A stretch of DNA of 64,000 bases from Pseudomonas orientalis (GTDB taxonomy: Bacteria; Pseudomonadota; Gammaproteobacteria; Pseudomonadales; Pseudomonadaceae). Within the stretch, counting starts at the first letter, position 1; the number at the start of each line of letters is the position of its first letter. Below are positions 1 through 7,197 of the stretch, piece by piece. The stretch lies in NCBI RefSeq assembly GCF_001439815.1, contig NZ_JYLM01000015.1, forward strand, positions 1 to 64,000, given 5' to 3'. The translations under genes and the position numbers were made by a program. Under the pieces are notes generated by a model, which saw only the letters and a program-made list of their open reading frames with translations, did no database searches and was not told the DNA's origin.

Positions 1-93
1 GAGTACAGCCATTATTACAAGCACTCGCGTATCAGATTGAAGCTAAACGGCCTGAGTCCTGTTGAATACAGAACTCAGGCCGCTCAGGCGTAG
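1..93 (+). CDS. IS3-family transposase (OrfB), C-terminal end only
   Basis: The frame is open from the first base and ends at TAG 91-93. The visible 30 residues read EYSHYYKHSRIRLKLNGLSP then VEYRTQAAQA. This is the standard tail of the IS3-family DDE transposase OrfB (the Y-x-H-x-R-I-x-x-K-L-x-G-L-S-P-V-E-Y-R motif). The catalytic domain lies outside the window, so whether the element is intact cannot be judged. An IS-end-like sequence follows directly. Confidence 0.85.
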   Translation, partial: EYSHYYKHSRIRLKLNGLSPVEYRTQAAQA

Positions 94-103
94 ACAGAAA
101 ATC

Positions 104-127
104 GTCCAGCTTTGTGGGGTCAGTTCA
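104..127 (+). mobile_element. Right end of the IS3-family element
   Basis: Just after the transposase stop, the sequence GTCCAGCTTTGTGGGGTCAG continuing TTCA has the look of an IS3-family terminal repeat (T-rich, then GGGGTCAGTTCA). The left end and any target duplication are outside the window. The exact boundary, 124-129, is inferred. Confidence 0.55.
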
Positions 128-158
128 GAGCGGGGGAACGATCAAAGGAAGCTGACTG

Positions 159-518
159 ATGCAAAATTCCACTGTCTACACACGTCTGCACAATCGTCGG
201 TTTGTGGTCGCCAACAACGCTCAAGGGCTGTCCGGGACCGGCACCGTGTTTCATTACCTGGTCGACGGTGACACGATTTCGAGCACTTACCAGGGGGGCC
301 GGATTCGCCTGGGCACTCAAGTCGGGCGGGTGACCGGTCCAGATACCATCGAGCTGCTGTATCAGTGCCTGACCCTGGAAGGGGAACTGCTTGCTGGCTG
401 GTCACGTGGCACGGTTGGCGTGGATCACGCAGGGCGCACGACGTTGAGTTTTGTTTGGGGCTGGTTGTCGGGTGCGACGGGAGGCGGAGAGTCTAGCTAC
501 TTCGAGATCACTGCTTAA
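159..518 (+). CDS. Small conserved hypothetical protein (family often mislabelled 'n-acetylglutamate synthase')
   Basis: A 119-residue protein without signal peptide or membrane segment. The order of motifs F-x-V-x-N-x-x-x-G-x-x-S (residues 15-26), a T-x-F-H-Y centre (TVFHYLVDGD, about 30-39), YQGGRI, and a C-terminal F-x-W-x-W-L-S-G-x-x-G-G-G-E-S-S segment matches a small beta-rich family. Databases often label it n-acetylglutamate synthase, but it has no GNAT fold and no demonstrated activity. An AGGAAG ribosome binding site lies 7-8 bases before the ATG. The gene sits directly beside an IS end, so it is probably cargo or an interrupted neighbour. A weak hairpin (AGCCC/GGGCT, 521-538) follows the stop and may be a terminator. 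Confidence 0.6.
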   Translation: MQNSTVYTRLHNRRFVVANNAQGLSGTGTVFHYLVDGDTISSTYQGGRIRLGTQVGRVTGPDTIELLYQCLTLEGELLAGWSRGTVGVDHAGRTTLSFVWGWLSGATGGGESSYFEITA

Positions 519-556
519 AGAGCCCGTAGTTCAGGGCTAGGCTGCACCGCATTCAC

Positions 557-647
557 TGTAGGAGCGAGCTTGCTCGCGAAAAATCTGAGACGCCACCTGG
601 CAACAAACTTTGCGCGTTACGCCCTCGCCAGCAAGCGCGCTCCTACG
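557..647. repeat. REPIN, type 1 REP pair (right half degenerate)
   Basis: The left REP is TGTAGGAGCGAGCTTGCTCG followed by CGAAAA. The right half is a decayed inverted copy (CGCCAGCAAGCGCGCTCCTAC). The two face each other about 45 bases apart, the usual REPIN layout in the P. fluorescens group. No RAYT transposase gene is in the window. Confidence 0.85.
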
Positions 648-650
648 ACG

Positions 651-854
651 CTATGCGCCCACGTCTGCTGAAGCAATGCAGTTCAACGACCGGTCTACCA
701 TCACCTTGGCCATTTCAACCAGATAACCGGCTGCCTGCCGGGAATCGAGTAACTGCTCAGCGCAGTGAAGCAGATCGGAGGCGTAGGCCAAGGCATCCTC
801 GAAGCTGAGTTCAGGATGGGTGATGAAAAAAGGATGCGGTGGATCGGGAAGTAA
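651..854 (-). pseudogene. 5'-truncated DUF3077-like gene remnant
   Basis: Reading from 845 down to the TAG at 653-651 gives DPPHPFFITHPELSFEDALA, then YASDLLHCAEQLL, then GYLVEMAKVMVDRSLNC. This matches the small Pseudomonas DUF3077 helical family: F-x-V/I-x-P-x-x-S-x-E-x-A-L-x-x-A-S-x-L-L-x-C, then Y-L-x-E-M-A-K-x-L/V-V-D. There is no start codon in this frame; a TAG lies at 857-855, only four codons before the recognisable domain. The 5' end is therefore missing or frameshifted. Another frame gives a start but an unrelated 63-residue product. The remnant supports a rearrangement scar near the IS end. Confidence 0.6.
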
Positions 855-1061
855 CTATTTGCTCCAACTTTAGAAAAAAGAACTGGTAGCATTGCGGCCT
901 CTATTTACAGCGGCTCGAATTTAATTGCCACAGGCCCAGGCTATCAGCATATGACCAAGGGCGGTTTAGGACCACGGACAAATGCCAGCCGTAAGCTTCT
1001 TGTCGCGAAGCTCGGCCGCACTTTGACGGGGATGCATACCCTGGGGCGCTGCAAATCAGAA

Positions 1062-2273
1062 TCATGCCAAACTCGACACCTTAGCGTGGCGATTTATGTG
1101 TTGGTTTAACAGCAGACCTATGCCGCTTAAGATGATGAAACTCAGTGCCAGGGTAATTTGCAAGTTGTTGGTGCTGAGGTTGACTAGGGCACTGATCAAT
1201 CCGCCTGAGATAAAAATTAGAGTATTGCCTGCCGAGGCCGAGGCACCAGCGTTATCCGGGAATAGCTCCATAGCTTTGGACGTGGCTGCAGGCCGCGTTA
1301 TGGTAGTGCCTGCTGTACAGATAATCATTGGGACCAGCATGGTGAAGACGGACAGGCCAAATTGGCTCCGTAATAGAAGCATCACTAACCCCGCAACGAA
1401 AATCAGTAATAGTCCTATAACAATTTGTGTACCCGCCTCCAGATGCTTATTCATTACGCCTGCAAGGACACCGCCAGTCACATAGGCTGCTCCGTACAAT
1501 AACAGCGTCTGAGAAAACTCATAGCTGCTTAGTTGCAACTGCTCCATGAATATTAGGGGCGATATGACGATGAATGAGAAATGGCAAGCAAAAACAATTG
1601 CAGCGATTAGCCAGTAGGCCACGAAACTGAAGTTACTGCAGATTCGCCGGTAGGCTCTCAAGATACTGATACGCGGCCCCGTGTTATTGATAGGCAGGTT
1701 TTCCAGCGATACCAGAGCCTTCACGAATACCAAAGCGGCAATCACTGCGAAGACATAGAAACTACCTTGCCAATCCATCAGCTCCTGCAACAAGCTTCCG
1801 GCGAGGGGGGAGACCGAAATGAAGATTCCACTGGCCGTTACCATGAGAATTCGTAAACGATCCCGCTCTTTGCCGATAAATAGATCCTGAACCAATGCCT
1901 GGGACAGTACGAAACAGCCACACCCTATTGCCTGGATCACACGGAATAGCAAAAAATACTCATAGTTCGTGGCCCATACGCAACCCAAGGCGCCAGCCAT
2001 GGATACTGCCATGCCAGCCAGTAACAACGTTTTACGGCCGAGTATGTCCGACAAAGGGCCAATCAGTAGCTGAGATAACGAGATACCGATGGCAAAGAAG
2101 CTGATCGACAAGGCGATCTCGGACGTTGTGGTGCTGAAGTGCTGCGATAACGAAGGAAACGAAGGCAGAAGCACGTCCACCGGAAACACGCCCAGCATGA
2201 CCATCGCCATCAGTAGTACGGTGGCACCAACTTTCCTGGCCTTGACAGCGGAATGATCCTTTATTTCAAGCAT
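1062..2273 (-). CDS. MFS transporter, Bcr/CflA-type drug or product exporter
   Basis: A 403-residue major facilitator of the 12-helix DHA1 type. Motif A is visible as GPLSDILGRK between helices 2 and 3, and the first helix carries the PVDVLLPSFPSL segment typical of Bcr/CflA exporters. A longer frame opens at 2321, but that start lies far inside the preceding gene. The ATG at 2273 has AGGA 7 bases upstream and overlaps the preceding stop by 8 bases, which indicates translational coupling. It is the last gene of the operon with the diiron oxygenase and the SagB-type dehydrogenase, so export of their product is the natural inference. Base composition is more A/T-rich than in the core genes of the window. 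Confidence 0.9.
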   Translation of the reverse strand: MLEIKDHSAVKARKVGATVLLMAMVMLGVFPVDVLLPSFPSLSQHFSTTTSEIALSISFFAIGISLSQLLIGPLSDILGRKTLLLAGMAVSMAGALGCVWATNYEYFLLFRVIQAIGCGCFVLSQALVQDLFIGKERDRLRILMVTASGIFISVSPLAGSLLQELMDWQGSFYVFAVIAALVFVKALVSLENLPINNTGPRISILRAYRRICSNFSFVAYWLIAAIVFACHFSFIVISPLIFMEQLQLSSYEFSQTLLLYGAAYVTGGVLAGVMNKHLEAGTQIVIGLLLIFVAGLVMLLLRSQFGLSVFTMLVPMIICTAGTTITRPAATSKAMELFPDNAGASASAGNTLIFISGGLISALVNLSTNNLQITLALSFIILSGIGLLLNQHINRHAKVSSLA

Positions 2274-3243
2274 CAATGAGTCCTGATTGGCTGAATAATT
2301 CCCGATGAGCTTGCAACTCAAAGAAACCGGCGCGCGTCATCGCTTGAAGCGTGCCCATGGCAATAGAGCGTGCTCGCTGTGTGCGTACATCCAGTGCCTG
2401 TAGTGCTTGGACTATCCTGGTGGCTTCGAACAAAGGGATGCCGACGCTCGTTAGGCTAGCGCTCAACCAAGGCTCGTCCACTTCAGCAAAGATAAAAATA
2501 ATTTTAATCAATAGGCTCGCGGAGTGTTCTTGCTGGACAAGGGATAACTTCGGCCATAGGTAATGGAACACTTCGGAAAAATAGCGACTATGTCGGGCTT
2601 CATCTTCCAGATGCTCTCGAAACATCTGATATACCGTGGAGATTAGCGTGTCACCGGTTATGCTCAATAACTCCTTGGCGATGATAGTTTCAGAGACAAA
2701 GCCGAAAAAAAACCAAGCCAGTGGACGATGTTCGTCCAAAGTCGCGTCCATCAACTCGAGTAGCAGAGTGATACGTTTAGGTGGATCCTCCCAGGTTGGC
2801 ATGTCATAAAAATGCGCCACCTGTTCCGCGATCTTAAAGGAGAAAAGGGCGTGATAACCCTCGTCAGTGTAAAGCTGCAAGGCCGTGAGTTTCATCGCTT
2901 GAGGCAAATTAATTCCCAGCTCTTCATGAATCAGGGTCTCAACCGAGCGGTTAACGATCTTATGCTCCAGGATCGTCGTATATCGGAGAAAATAGACTAG
3001 ATGATTCGCAGCCAATCGATGCTGGATATGCTCACCCGACTTCTGGATAGTGTTGTCGTTGAAGTATGGAATAAAGGCTGGAGGAAACCATTTCCTGGTC
3101 TGTAATTGCAGAAGAATCTCCGCATCAGCTGGAAGCAAGAAGGTACTATTCTTACTGCGTACGGCCGAACGGTTGTCCCAATCACCCAGTGTATATTGGC
3201 GGATCTCGTTAGATGCAAAGACGAATGTATTTGTAACTGACAT
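2266..3243 (-). CDS. AurF-type ferritin-like diiron oxygenase
   Basis: A 325-residue protein of the AurF/CmlI-like diiron N-oxygenase family (PF11583 type). With the ATG at 3243 as residue 1, all seven expected iron ligands are present at AurF-like spacing: E93, E128, H131 (motif DEGYH), E185 (VSETIIAKE), H211, E215 and H218 (EHLEDEARH). In AurF the spacing is E-35-E-3-H, then E-27-H-4-E-3-H; here the last gap is 26. Characterised members oxidise aryl-amines to nitro groups or hydroxylate substrates. The substrate here is unknown. The start at 3243 follows the upstream stop after 2 bases and has GAGGG upstream; the longer frame from 3291 would overlap the upstream gene. Confidence 0.85.
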   Translation of the reverse strand: MSVTNTFVFASNEIRQYTLGDWDNRSAVRSKNSTFLLPADAEILLQLQTRKWFPPAFIPYFNDNTIQKSGEHIQHRLAANHLVYFLRYTTILEHKIVNRSVETLIHEELGINLPQAMKLTALQLYTDEGYHALFSFKIAEQVAHFYDMPTWEDPPKRITLLLELMDATLDEHRPLAWFFFGFVSETIIAKELLSITGDTLISTVYQMFREHLEDEARHSRYFSEVFHYLWPKLSLVQQEHSASLLIKIIFIFAEVDEPWLSASLTSVGIPLFEATRIVQALQALDVRTQRARSIAMGTLQAMTRAGFFELQAHRELFSQSGLIDA

Positions 3244-3245
3244 TA

Positions 3246-4325
3246 TTACCCTCGCTCTCGACTCTCTATCAAGGCCCTGAGTTCCTTGCATTGCACCTGC
3301 CCATCGCCATAACCGCCGCCTACGAAGAACAGCGGTTGTTCTGCAGACTCTTCCAAGCCTAATAACAGCTCTACTCGCTCATCACTCAACGCGCCAGTCA
3401 ACCAGGTAGCCAACCCTAGCGCAGTTGCAACGAGCTGAAAGGTTTGAGAGATATGTCCGGCTTCGACGTAAGCCATGCGGTAGGCACGCGAGTGCTCGTA
3501 TTTCCACCATAATTTGTCAAAACGTGACGTTATGAACAGTCCCATAGGAAGTTCGTTGATAAAGTGTTGTCCGGCGAGCAGTAATCCCAAAGGCTCGTTG
3601 GGAAGCGGGTGAACTTGCCTTAAAGCATGAAGGTCTGGGTGGTAGTAATAGATACCGGGCTCCAGCCCCAATATCCTAGCAGCATAGACGTAGCCTTCGC
3701 ATGCATTCAGCCCGCCACCGGAAGGGCTGCTGCGTCTCGCCCTGAGTGTTTCAGGAATTGTGTCGTCGGCTCCGGCTTCGCGCTCTTTGAGGTAACCTAA
3801 GGACAGGTAGAGCAGTGAGCTTAAGTCGTCCAGAGTAACGGCCTGGTCTGAAAACGAACGCGACGTTTTTCGGTCGAGCAGAGTGGTTGTAAGGGGGCTA
3901 GTTTGCTTTTCCGAATTGGGTGCCGGTAGCGATATCAACCCCTCATGGGAGTGCTTGGCAAAACGGTCTATCGGTGCAGGGGTATCAAGGACTTGTTCAC
4001 AGTGATCTAAGTATAGAGAAGCCCACTCGTGAATATCGTTCGGTAGTTGTTCGATGGGCAGATTTTTAGTCCCAATATGAAAAATTTTCGAAAGATCGTC
4101 CCACCCCCATTCATTCTGCGGGGATATATCTGTGAGTAACAGTCCGGCGGCGAGAAATGCCGCATCCATTTCGCTTGTACTATCGAATCTAGAAGGATCT
4201 TCAACAAGCTGTATGAAACGAGTGGAATAAGCTAAGTCAAGTTCAAACTGAGTGTGATTTTTGTAATCCCAAATAACGATGAACGGTGTGCGAGCCAGCA
4301 TGAAGACATTCGGATTTATTAGCAT
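3246..4325 (-). CDS. SagB/ThcOx-type FMN-dependent dehydrogenase (nitroreductase fold)
   Basis: A 359-residue protein. Residues 1 to about 125 have no recognised domain. Residues about 145-355 are a nitroreductase fold with the SagB-type signature R-K-T-S-R-S-F (152-158), S-P-S-G-G-G-L-N-A-C-E (200-210) and a C-terminal G-G-G-Y-G-D-G. SagB-type enzymes use FMN to oxidise azolines to azoles in ribosomal peptides; related ones act on other peptide or amino-acid substrates. No YcaO cyclase is in the window, so azole formation is not supported. The unassigned N-terminal 125 residues could bind a peptide or partner. The gene follows the 23-codon ORF, separated by 77 bases containing an 11-bp hairpin. 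Its own ribosome binding site is weak. Confidence 0.8.
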   Translation of the reverse strand: MLINPNVFMLARTPFIVIWDYKNHTQFELDLAYSTRFIQLVEDPSRFDSTSEMDAAFLAAGLLLTDISPQNEWGWDDLSKIFHIGTKNLPIEQLPNDIHEWASLYLDHCEQVLDTPAPIDRFAKHSHEGLISLPAPNSEKQTSPLTTTLLDRKTSRSFSDQAVTLDDLSSLLYLSLGYLKEREAGADDTIPETLRARRSSPSGGGLNACEGYVYAARILGLEPGIYYYHPDLHALRQVHPLPNEPLGLLLAGQHFINELPMGLFITSRFDKLWWKYEHSRAYRMAYVEAGHISQTFQLVATALGLATWLTGALSDERVELLLGLEESAEQPLFFVGGGYGDGQVQCKELRALIESRERG

Positions 4326-4349
4326 TTTTTAACTCTGCGCCAGGTTAAT

Positions 4350-4384
4350 GATGAGACTGGGTAGCCGGCACTCCCCAGCTCATC
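4350..4384 (-). promoter_or_regulatory. Intercistronic hairpin between the 23-codon ORF and the SagB-type gene
   Basis: On the minus strand GATGAGCTGGG pairs with CCCAG-T-CTCATC: an 11-bp stem with one bulged T and a loop of about 12 bases. No T-run follows, so it is not a classical terminator. Its position suits an element that stabilises the upstream message or lowers expression of the downstream enzymes relative to the peptide. Similar hairpins separate precursor and enzyme genes in many RiPP operons. Confidence 0.6.
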
Positions 4385-4402
4385 AACTACTCAGCTCAGC
4401 AA

Positions 4403-4474
4403 TCAGCGGGATTTGGCCGCCGCGAGGCAAGCCAAGTTAGCGATTTTTTTCGATTCCAGAGAAATAGATTTCAT
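4403..4474 (-). CDS. 23-residue peptide, candidate precursor or scaffold peptide
   Basis: ATG at 4474-4472, TGA at 4405-4403. A perfect AGGAG (4487-4483) lies 8 bases upstream, the strongest ribosome binding site in this operon. The product begins MKSISLES and ends LACLAAAKSR. It is Lys/Ser-rich at the N-terminus, has a hydrophobic Ala/Leu C-terminal half, a single Cys at position 16, and no aromatic residue. There is no signal peptide. It is the first cistron of a run with a SagB-type dehydrogenase, an AurF-type oxygenase and an exporter. A substrate or scaffold peptide for those enzymes is inferred. The alternative is a leader peptide controlling translation of the operon. Confidence 0.6.
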   Translation of the reverse strand: MKSISLESKKIANLACLAAAKSR

Positions 4475-4501
4475 AGGTATTACTCCTAATTTTGAGTGAG
4501 T

Positions 4502-4519
4502 GTCACTTTTCTAAGTGAC
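4502..4519. promoter_or_regulatory. Perfect inverted repeat upstream of the peptide ORF
   Basis: GTCACTT-TTCT-AAGTGAC: 7-bp arms with a 4-base spacer, ending 28 bases before the start codon of the 23-residue ORF. Beyond it (4530-4600) the DNA is very A/T-rich and could hold the promoter, though no clear -35/-10 pair stands out. It could be an operator or the stem of a 5'-leader hairpin. No regulator gene accompanies the operon. Confidence 0.45.
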
Positions 4520-5189
4520 GTTGAAAGGCTAGCCCAAAAGAAAAATAAGTAAAATTAAAAAATCAAGATCAAATGTAAGATATTTCATTTCTGGCATGTA
4601 GGAGATTACCGATTATCTATATTTTGCCGTGGCCGATGAGCACATCAACCTGCTCTGCCATGCCGCAAAAGTGAAGGGTCAGAAACGGAGAATCCCGCTG
4701 CTAGGCGGATTCTCCGCTTTCAATTGCATGCGTTCGACGGGGCAGGACGCTGTTACCTGACACAGGGCCATCTGACGTTCATCAGGAGCGGGGGCGATCC
4801 GACACCCCTGTAACCACCCTGTGGTTCACGTCTAGGCACAGATGAACAGTAGTCAGTTCATATGTTGAGGCCGATGCCGAATTGCCCCATGTGCCGACGC
4901 AAGACTGATCCACCTCCAAATCGGCACAAACCCACCATATGCAATCCTCGGTGAGGTAGGCCTCACGTTAACTGCGCTGCTCACGCTGGCCGTAACGCTA
5001 CAGCTGTGAAAGAAATCCCATGAGCGGTTCATCTATGTTCTTGTCGATGCAACCTAAGGCGTGTGAGTTTTTCGCGAGCAAGAGCTAGGCGCCCCCCTCG
5101 CTCCTACAAAAAGCCTTAACTGAACTGGCATTAGGGCAAGCCCCCTCCCACAGTTTGATCTTCATTGGTTTTGAGAAAGGGGGGGTGGC
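4520..5189. other. Gene-poor stretch between the peptide operon and the lipid operon
   Basis: No convincing gene was found. It contains an A/T-rich segment (4530-4620), a terminator-like hairpin (GGAGAATCCCGC/GGCGGATTCTCC, 4687-4715), a smaller inverted repeat (GTGAGG-TAGG-CCTCAC, about 4951-4966), a broken type 1 REP interrupted by a few extra bases (5061-5107), and half of a type 2 REP (TTAGGGCAAGCCCCCTCCCACA, 5131-5152). This mix of repeat fragments fits the edge of an inserted or rearranged block. Confidence 0.6.
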
Positions 5190-6122
5190 TCAGGTCCACC
5201 AGTAGCGCACAAGGTGGAAGAAAATCGGCGCCGCAAAGCATACCGAGTCCAGCCTATCCAGCATGCCGCCGTGCCCCTCGATCATGTGTCCCCAGTCTTT
5301 CACCCCGCGATCTCGCTTGATCGCCGACATCACAATCCCGCCGGCAAAGCCCAGCAGGTTGATCAGCAGCGCGATCAGGAACGACTGCCAGGGATTGAAC
5401 GGCGTGGTCCACCACAGCGCCGCACCGATCAGGGATGACAGCAGGATCCCGCCGACAAACCCTTCCACGGTTTTCGACGGCGACAGGTTGGGCGCGATCT
5501 TGTGTTTGCCGAACAGCTTGCCGCACACGTACTGCAGCACGTCGGACAGTTGCACCACGATCACCAGGTAGGCGATCAGCAGCAGGTTGCGGCCTTCGTA
5601 GCCGGGGATGTCCAGCGTCAGCAGCGCCGGGACGAACGACACGCAGAACACCGCGATCATCAGGCCCCATTGCACCTTCGATGCGCGCTCCAGGAAGTGG
5701 GTACTGTCGCCGCCCAGGGAGGCGAGGATCGGCAGCAGCAGGAACACGTAGACCGGGATGAAGATCGAGAACAGTCCATACCAATCGGCGTAGATCAGCA
5801 CGTATTGCAGCGGCAGGGCCAGGTAGAACGCCGCTACCAGGGCCGGGTAGTCGCTGCGCCGGGTCGGGGTGAGGGTGAGGAATTCGCGCAGGGCGTAGAA
5901 CGACACCGCGTAGAACAGCAGGATCACAGCGCCAGTGCCGAGCCAGAAAGCGATGCCGATCACCACCACCATCACCCACCAGGCGTTGATGCGGGCGTTG
6001 AGGTTATCGATCACCGCGTTGGGACTGCCACGGGTGCGCAGCTTGAGGATCAGACCGATCAGCGAGGCGGTGACCAGAATCGCGCCGATCCCGCCGAATA
6101 ACATCAGGGTTTGGCTATCCAT
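5190..6122 (-). CDS. CdsA-family phosphatidate cytidylyltransferase (YnbB-like)
   Basis: A 310-residue multi-spanning membrane protein. The cytidylyltransferase signature is visible near the C-terminus: S-P-S-K-T-V-E-G-F-V-G-G, then K-R-D-R-G-V-K-D-W-G-x-x-I-x-G-H-G-G-x-L-D-R-L-D-S. The family converts phosphatidate and CTP to CDP-diacylglycerol. The start at 6122 (MDSQTLMLFGG) follows the upstream stop by one base; a longer frame from 6257 lies inside the upstream gene. It is the last gene of a six-gene operon that also encodes a CDP-alcohol phosphatidyltransferase and an acyltransferase. It is thus probably a paralogue serving a dedicated lipid pathway rather than the housekeeping CdsA. Confidence 0.85.
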   Translation of the reverse strand: MDSQTLMLFGGIGAILVTASLIGLILKLRTRGSPNAVIDNLNARINAWWVMVVVIGIAFWLGTGAVILLFYAVSFYALREFLTLTPTRRSDYPALVAAFYLALPLQYVLIYADWYGLFSIFIPVYVFLLLPILASLGGDSTHFLERASKVQWGLMIAVFCVSFVPALLTLDIPGYEGRNLLLIAYLVIVVQLSDVLQYVCGKLFGKHKIAPNLSPSKTVEGFVGGILLSSLIGAALWWTTPFNPWQSFLIALLINLLGFAGGIVMSAIKRDRGVKDWGHMIEGHGGMLDRLDSVCFAAPIFFHLVRYWWT

Positions 6123-6123
6123 C

Positions 6124-6744
6124 TCAGGAGTGCTCCGGGGCGAGGGCGAGCAGGGCGTCGCGAGTGCGGGCAAGGAACGCGGTTTTGTCTTCGCCTTCTG
6201 CCAATTGCAGGGGAGCGCCGAAGCTGGTTGTGCATAACAGGGGTAGTGGCAGGACACGCCCCTTGGGCATGACGCGGTTGAGATTGGCTATCCACACCGG
6301 AATCAGCTCGGCCTGTGGGTAACTGTTTGCCAGGTGATACAAGCCGCTTTTGAACGGCAGCAGGCCGTCTTCCAGATTGCGCGTACCTTCGGGAAAGATG
6401 ATCAGCGAGTCGCCGCCTTCCAGCGCGGCGAGCATTGGCTGCAGGGGGTTATCCACAGGCTCCTTGCGCTCGCGGTCGATCAGCACGCCATTGAACACGC
6501 GGTTGATGATGTAGCGGCGCAGCGCGCTTTTATTCCAGTAATCGCTGCCGGCCACTGGGCGTGTGAATTTGCGCAGGTTCTGCGGCAGTGACGCCCACAC
6601 CAGCACAAAGTCGCCATGACTGCTGTGATTGGCGAAATAGATGCGCTGCACCGGCACCGGCGCGCAACCCAGCCACAGACTGCGAGCGCCTGTGACGGTG
6701 CGGGCCATGGAGGTAATCAGCGTGGCGACCACGGGTTCGAACAT
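6124..6744 (-). CDS. PlsC-family 1-acylglycerol-3-phosphate acyltransferase
   Basis: A 206-residue acyltransferase. The catalytic H-x4-D box is NHSSHGD (residues about 39-45) and the substrate-binding box is FPEGTR (about 118-123), both intact. It would acylate a lysophospholipid, most simply lysophosphatidate, giving the substrate for the CdsA-like enzyme encoded one base downstream. The predicted protein is short and has an N-terminal hydrophobic stretch for membrane association. The coupled start and stop (6124/6122) support co-expression. Confidence 0.88.
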   Translation of the reverse strand: MFEPVVATLITSMARTVTGARSLWLGCAPVPVQRIYFANHSSHGDFVLVWASLPQNLRKFTRPVAGSDYWNKSALRRYIINRVFNGVLIDRERKEPVDNPLQPMLAALEGGDSLIIFPEGTRNLEDGLLPFKSGLYHLANSYPQAELIPVWIANLNRVMPKGRVLPLPLLCTTSFGAPLQLAEGEDKTAFLARTRDALLALAPEHS

Positions 6745-6753
6745 GGGAATTCC

Positions 6754-7197
6754 TTATTCGGCGAAAGGTAGCCAGGGGCTGGCAAGGATGACGCCCAGGG
6801 TCAGCAGCGCTTGCGCGCCGAGCAACCAGGCTTGTTTGCGCAACAGTTTAAGGGCGCCGCGACGGCGTTCGACCCACGGCCGGCCGGCGCGCTTGGCCGA
6901 TTGCAGGCCAAGGGTTTGCAGGGCCTGGTCAAGGTCCGGGGTGCGCTGGGTGTCACGGGCCAGCAGGGCGAACAAATCGGCATCGAACGCTACGCGCAGT
7001 GCCCAGTATTTTTGTAACAGGCCCAGGATGATCATCCACGACGCCAGCAACAGGCAGATCGTCGAAACACTTGCCATCAGCAGTTGGGCCAGGCCGAACA
7101 GCACACCGACCAGTGTCAGGCCTGTGGATAACTGGTCCAGCGAACGGCCACGCCGCAGCAGGCTGGCGACCACTTGCAGTTCCATGTCAGCGGGCAT
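6754..7197 (-). CDS. Hypothetical inner-membrane protein of the lipid operon
   Basis: A 147-residue protein with two clustered hydrophobic segments around residues 25-62 and a third near the C-terminus (about 124-141), separated by a basic helical region. I recognise no family. Its start overlaps the end of the PAP2/dual-specificity phosphatase gene by 11 bases, and the acyltransferase begins 9 bases after its stop, so it belongs to the operon. The E. coli ynbABCD cluster has no equivalent in this position as far as I recall. Confidence 0.75.
   Translation of the reverse strand: MPADMELQVVASLLRRGRSLDQLSTGLTLVGVLFGLAQLLMASVSTICLLLASWMIILGLLQKYWALRVAFDADLFALLARDTQRTPDLDQALQTLGLQSAKRAGRPWVERRRGALKLLRKQAWLLGAQALLTLGVILASPWLPFAE

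Noticed and set aside
951..1110. Short plus-strand ORF starting MTKGGLGPRT
   Set aside because: No ribosome binding site, no family resemblance, and it runs into the 3' end of the MFS gene.
4403..4474. Identification of the 23-residue ORF as PqqA
   Set aside because: Length and an Ser-Arg end are similar, but the essential Glu and Tyr of PqqA's core are absent and no pqqB-E genes are nearby.
4596..4760. Open plus-strand segment containing FAVADEHINLLCHAAK
   Set aside because: Lacks a plausible start and runs through a terminator-like hairpin; resemblance to any family was too vague.
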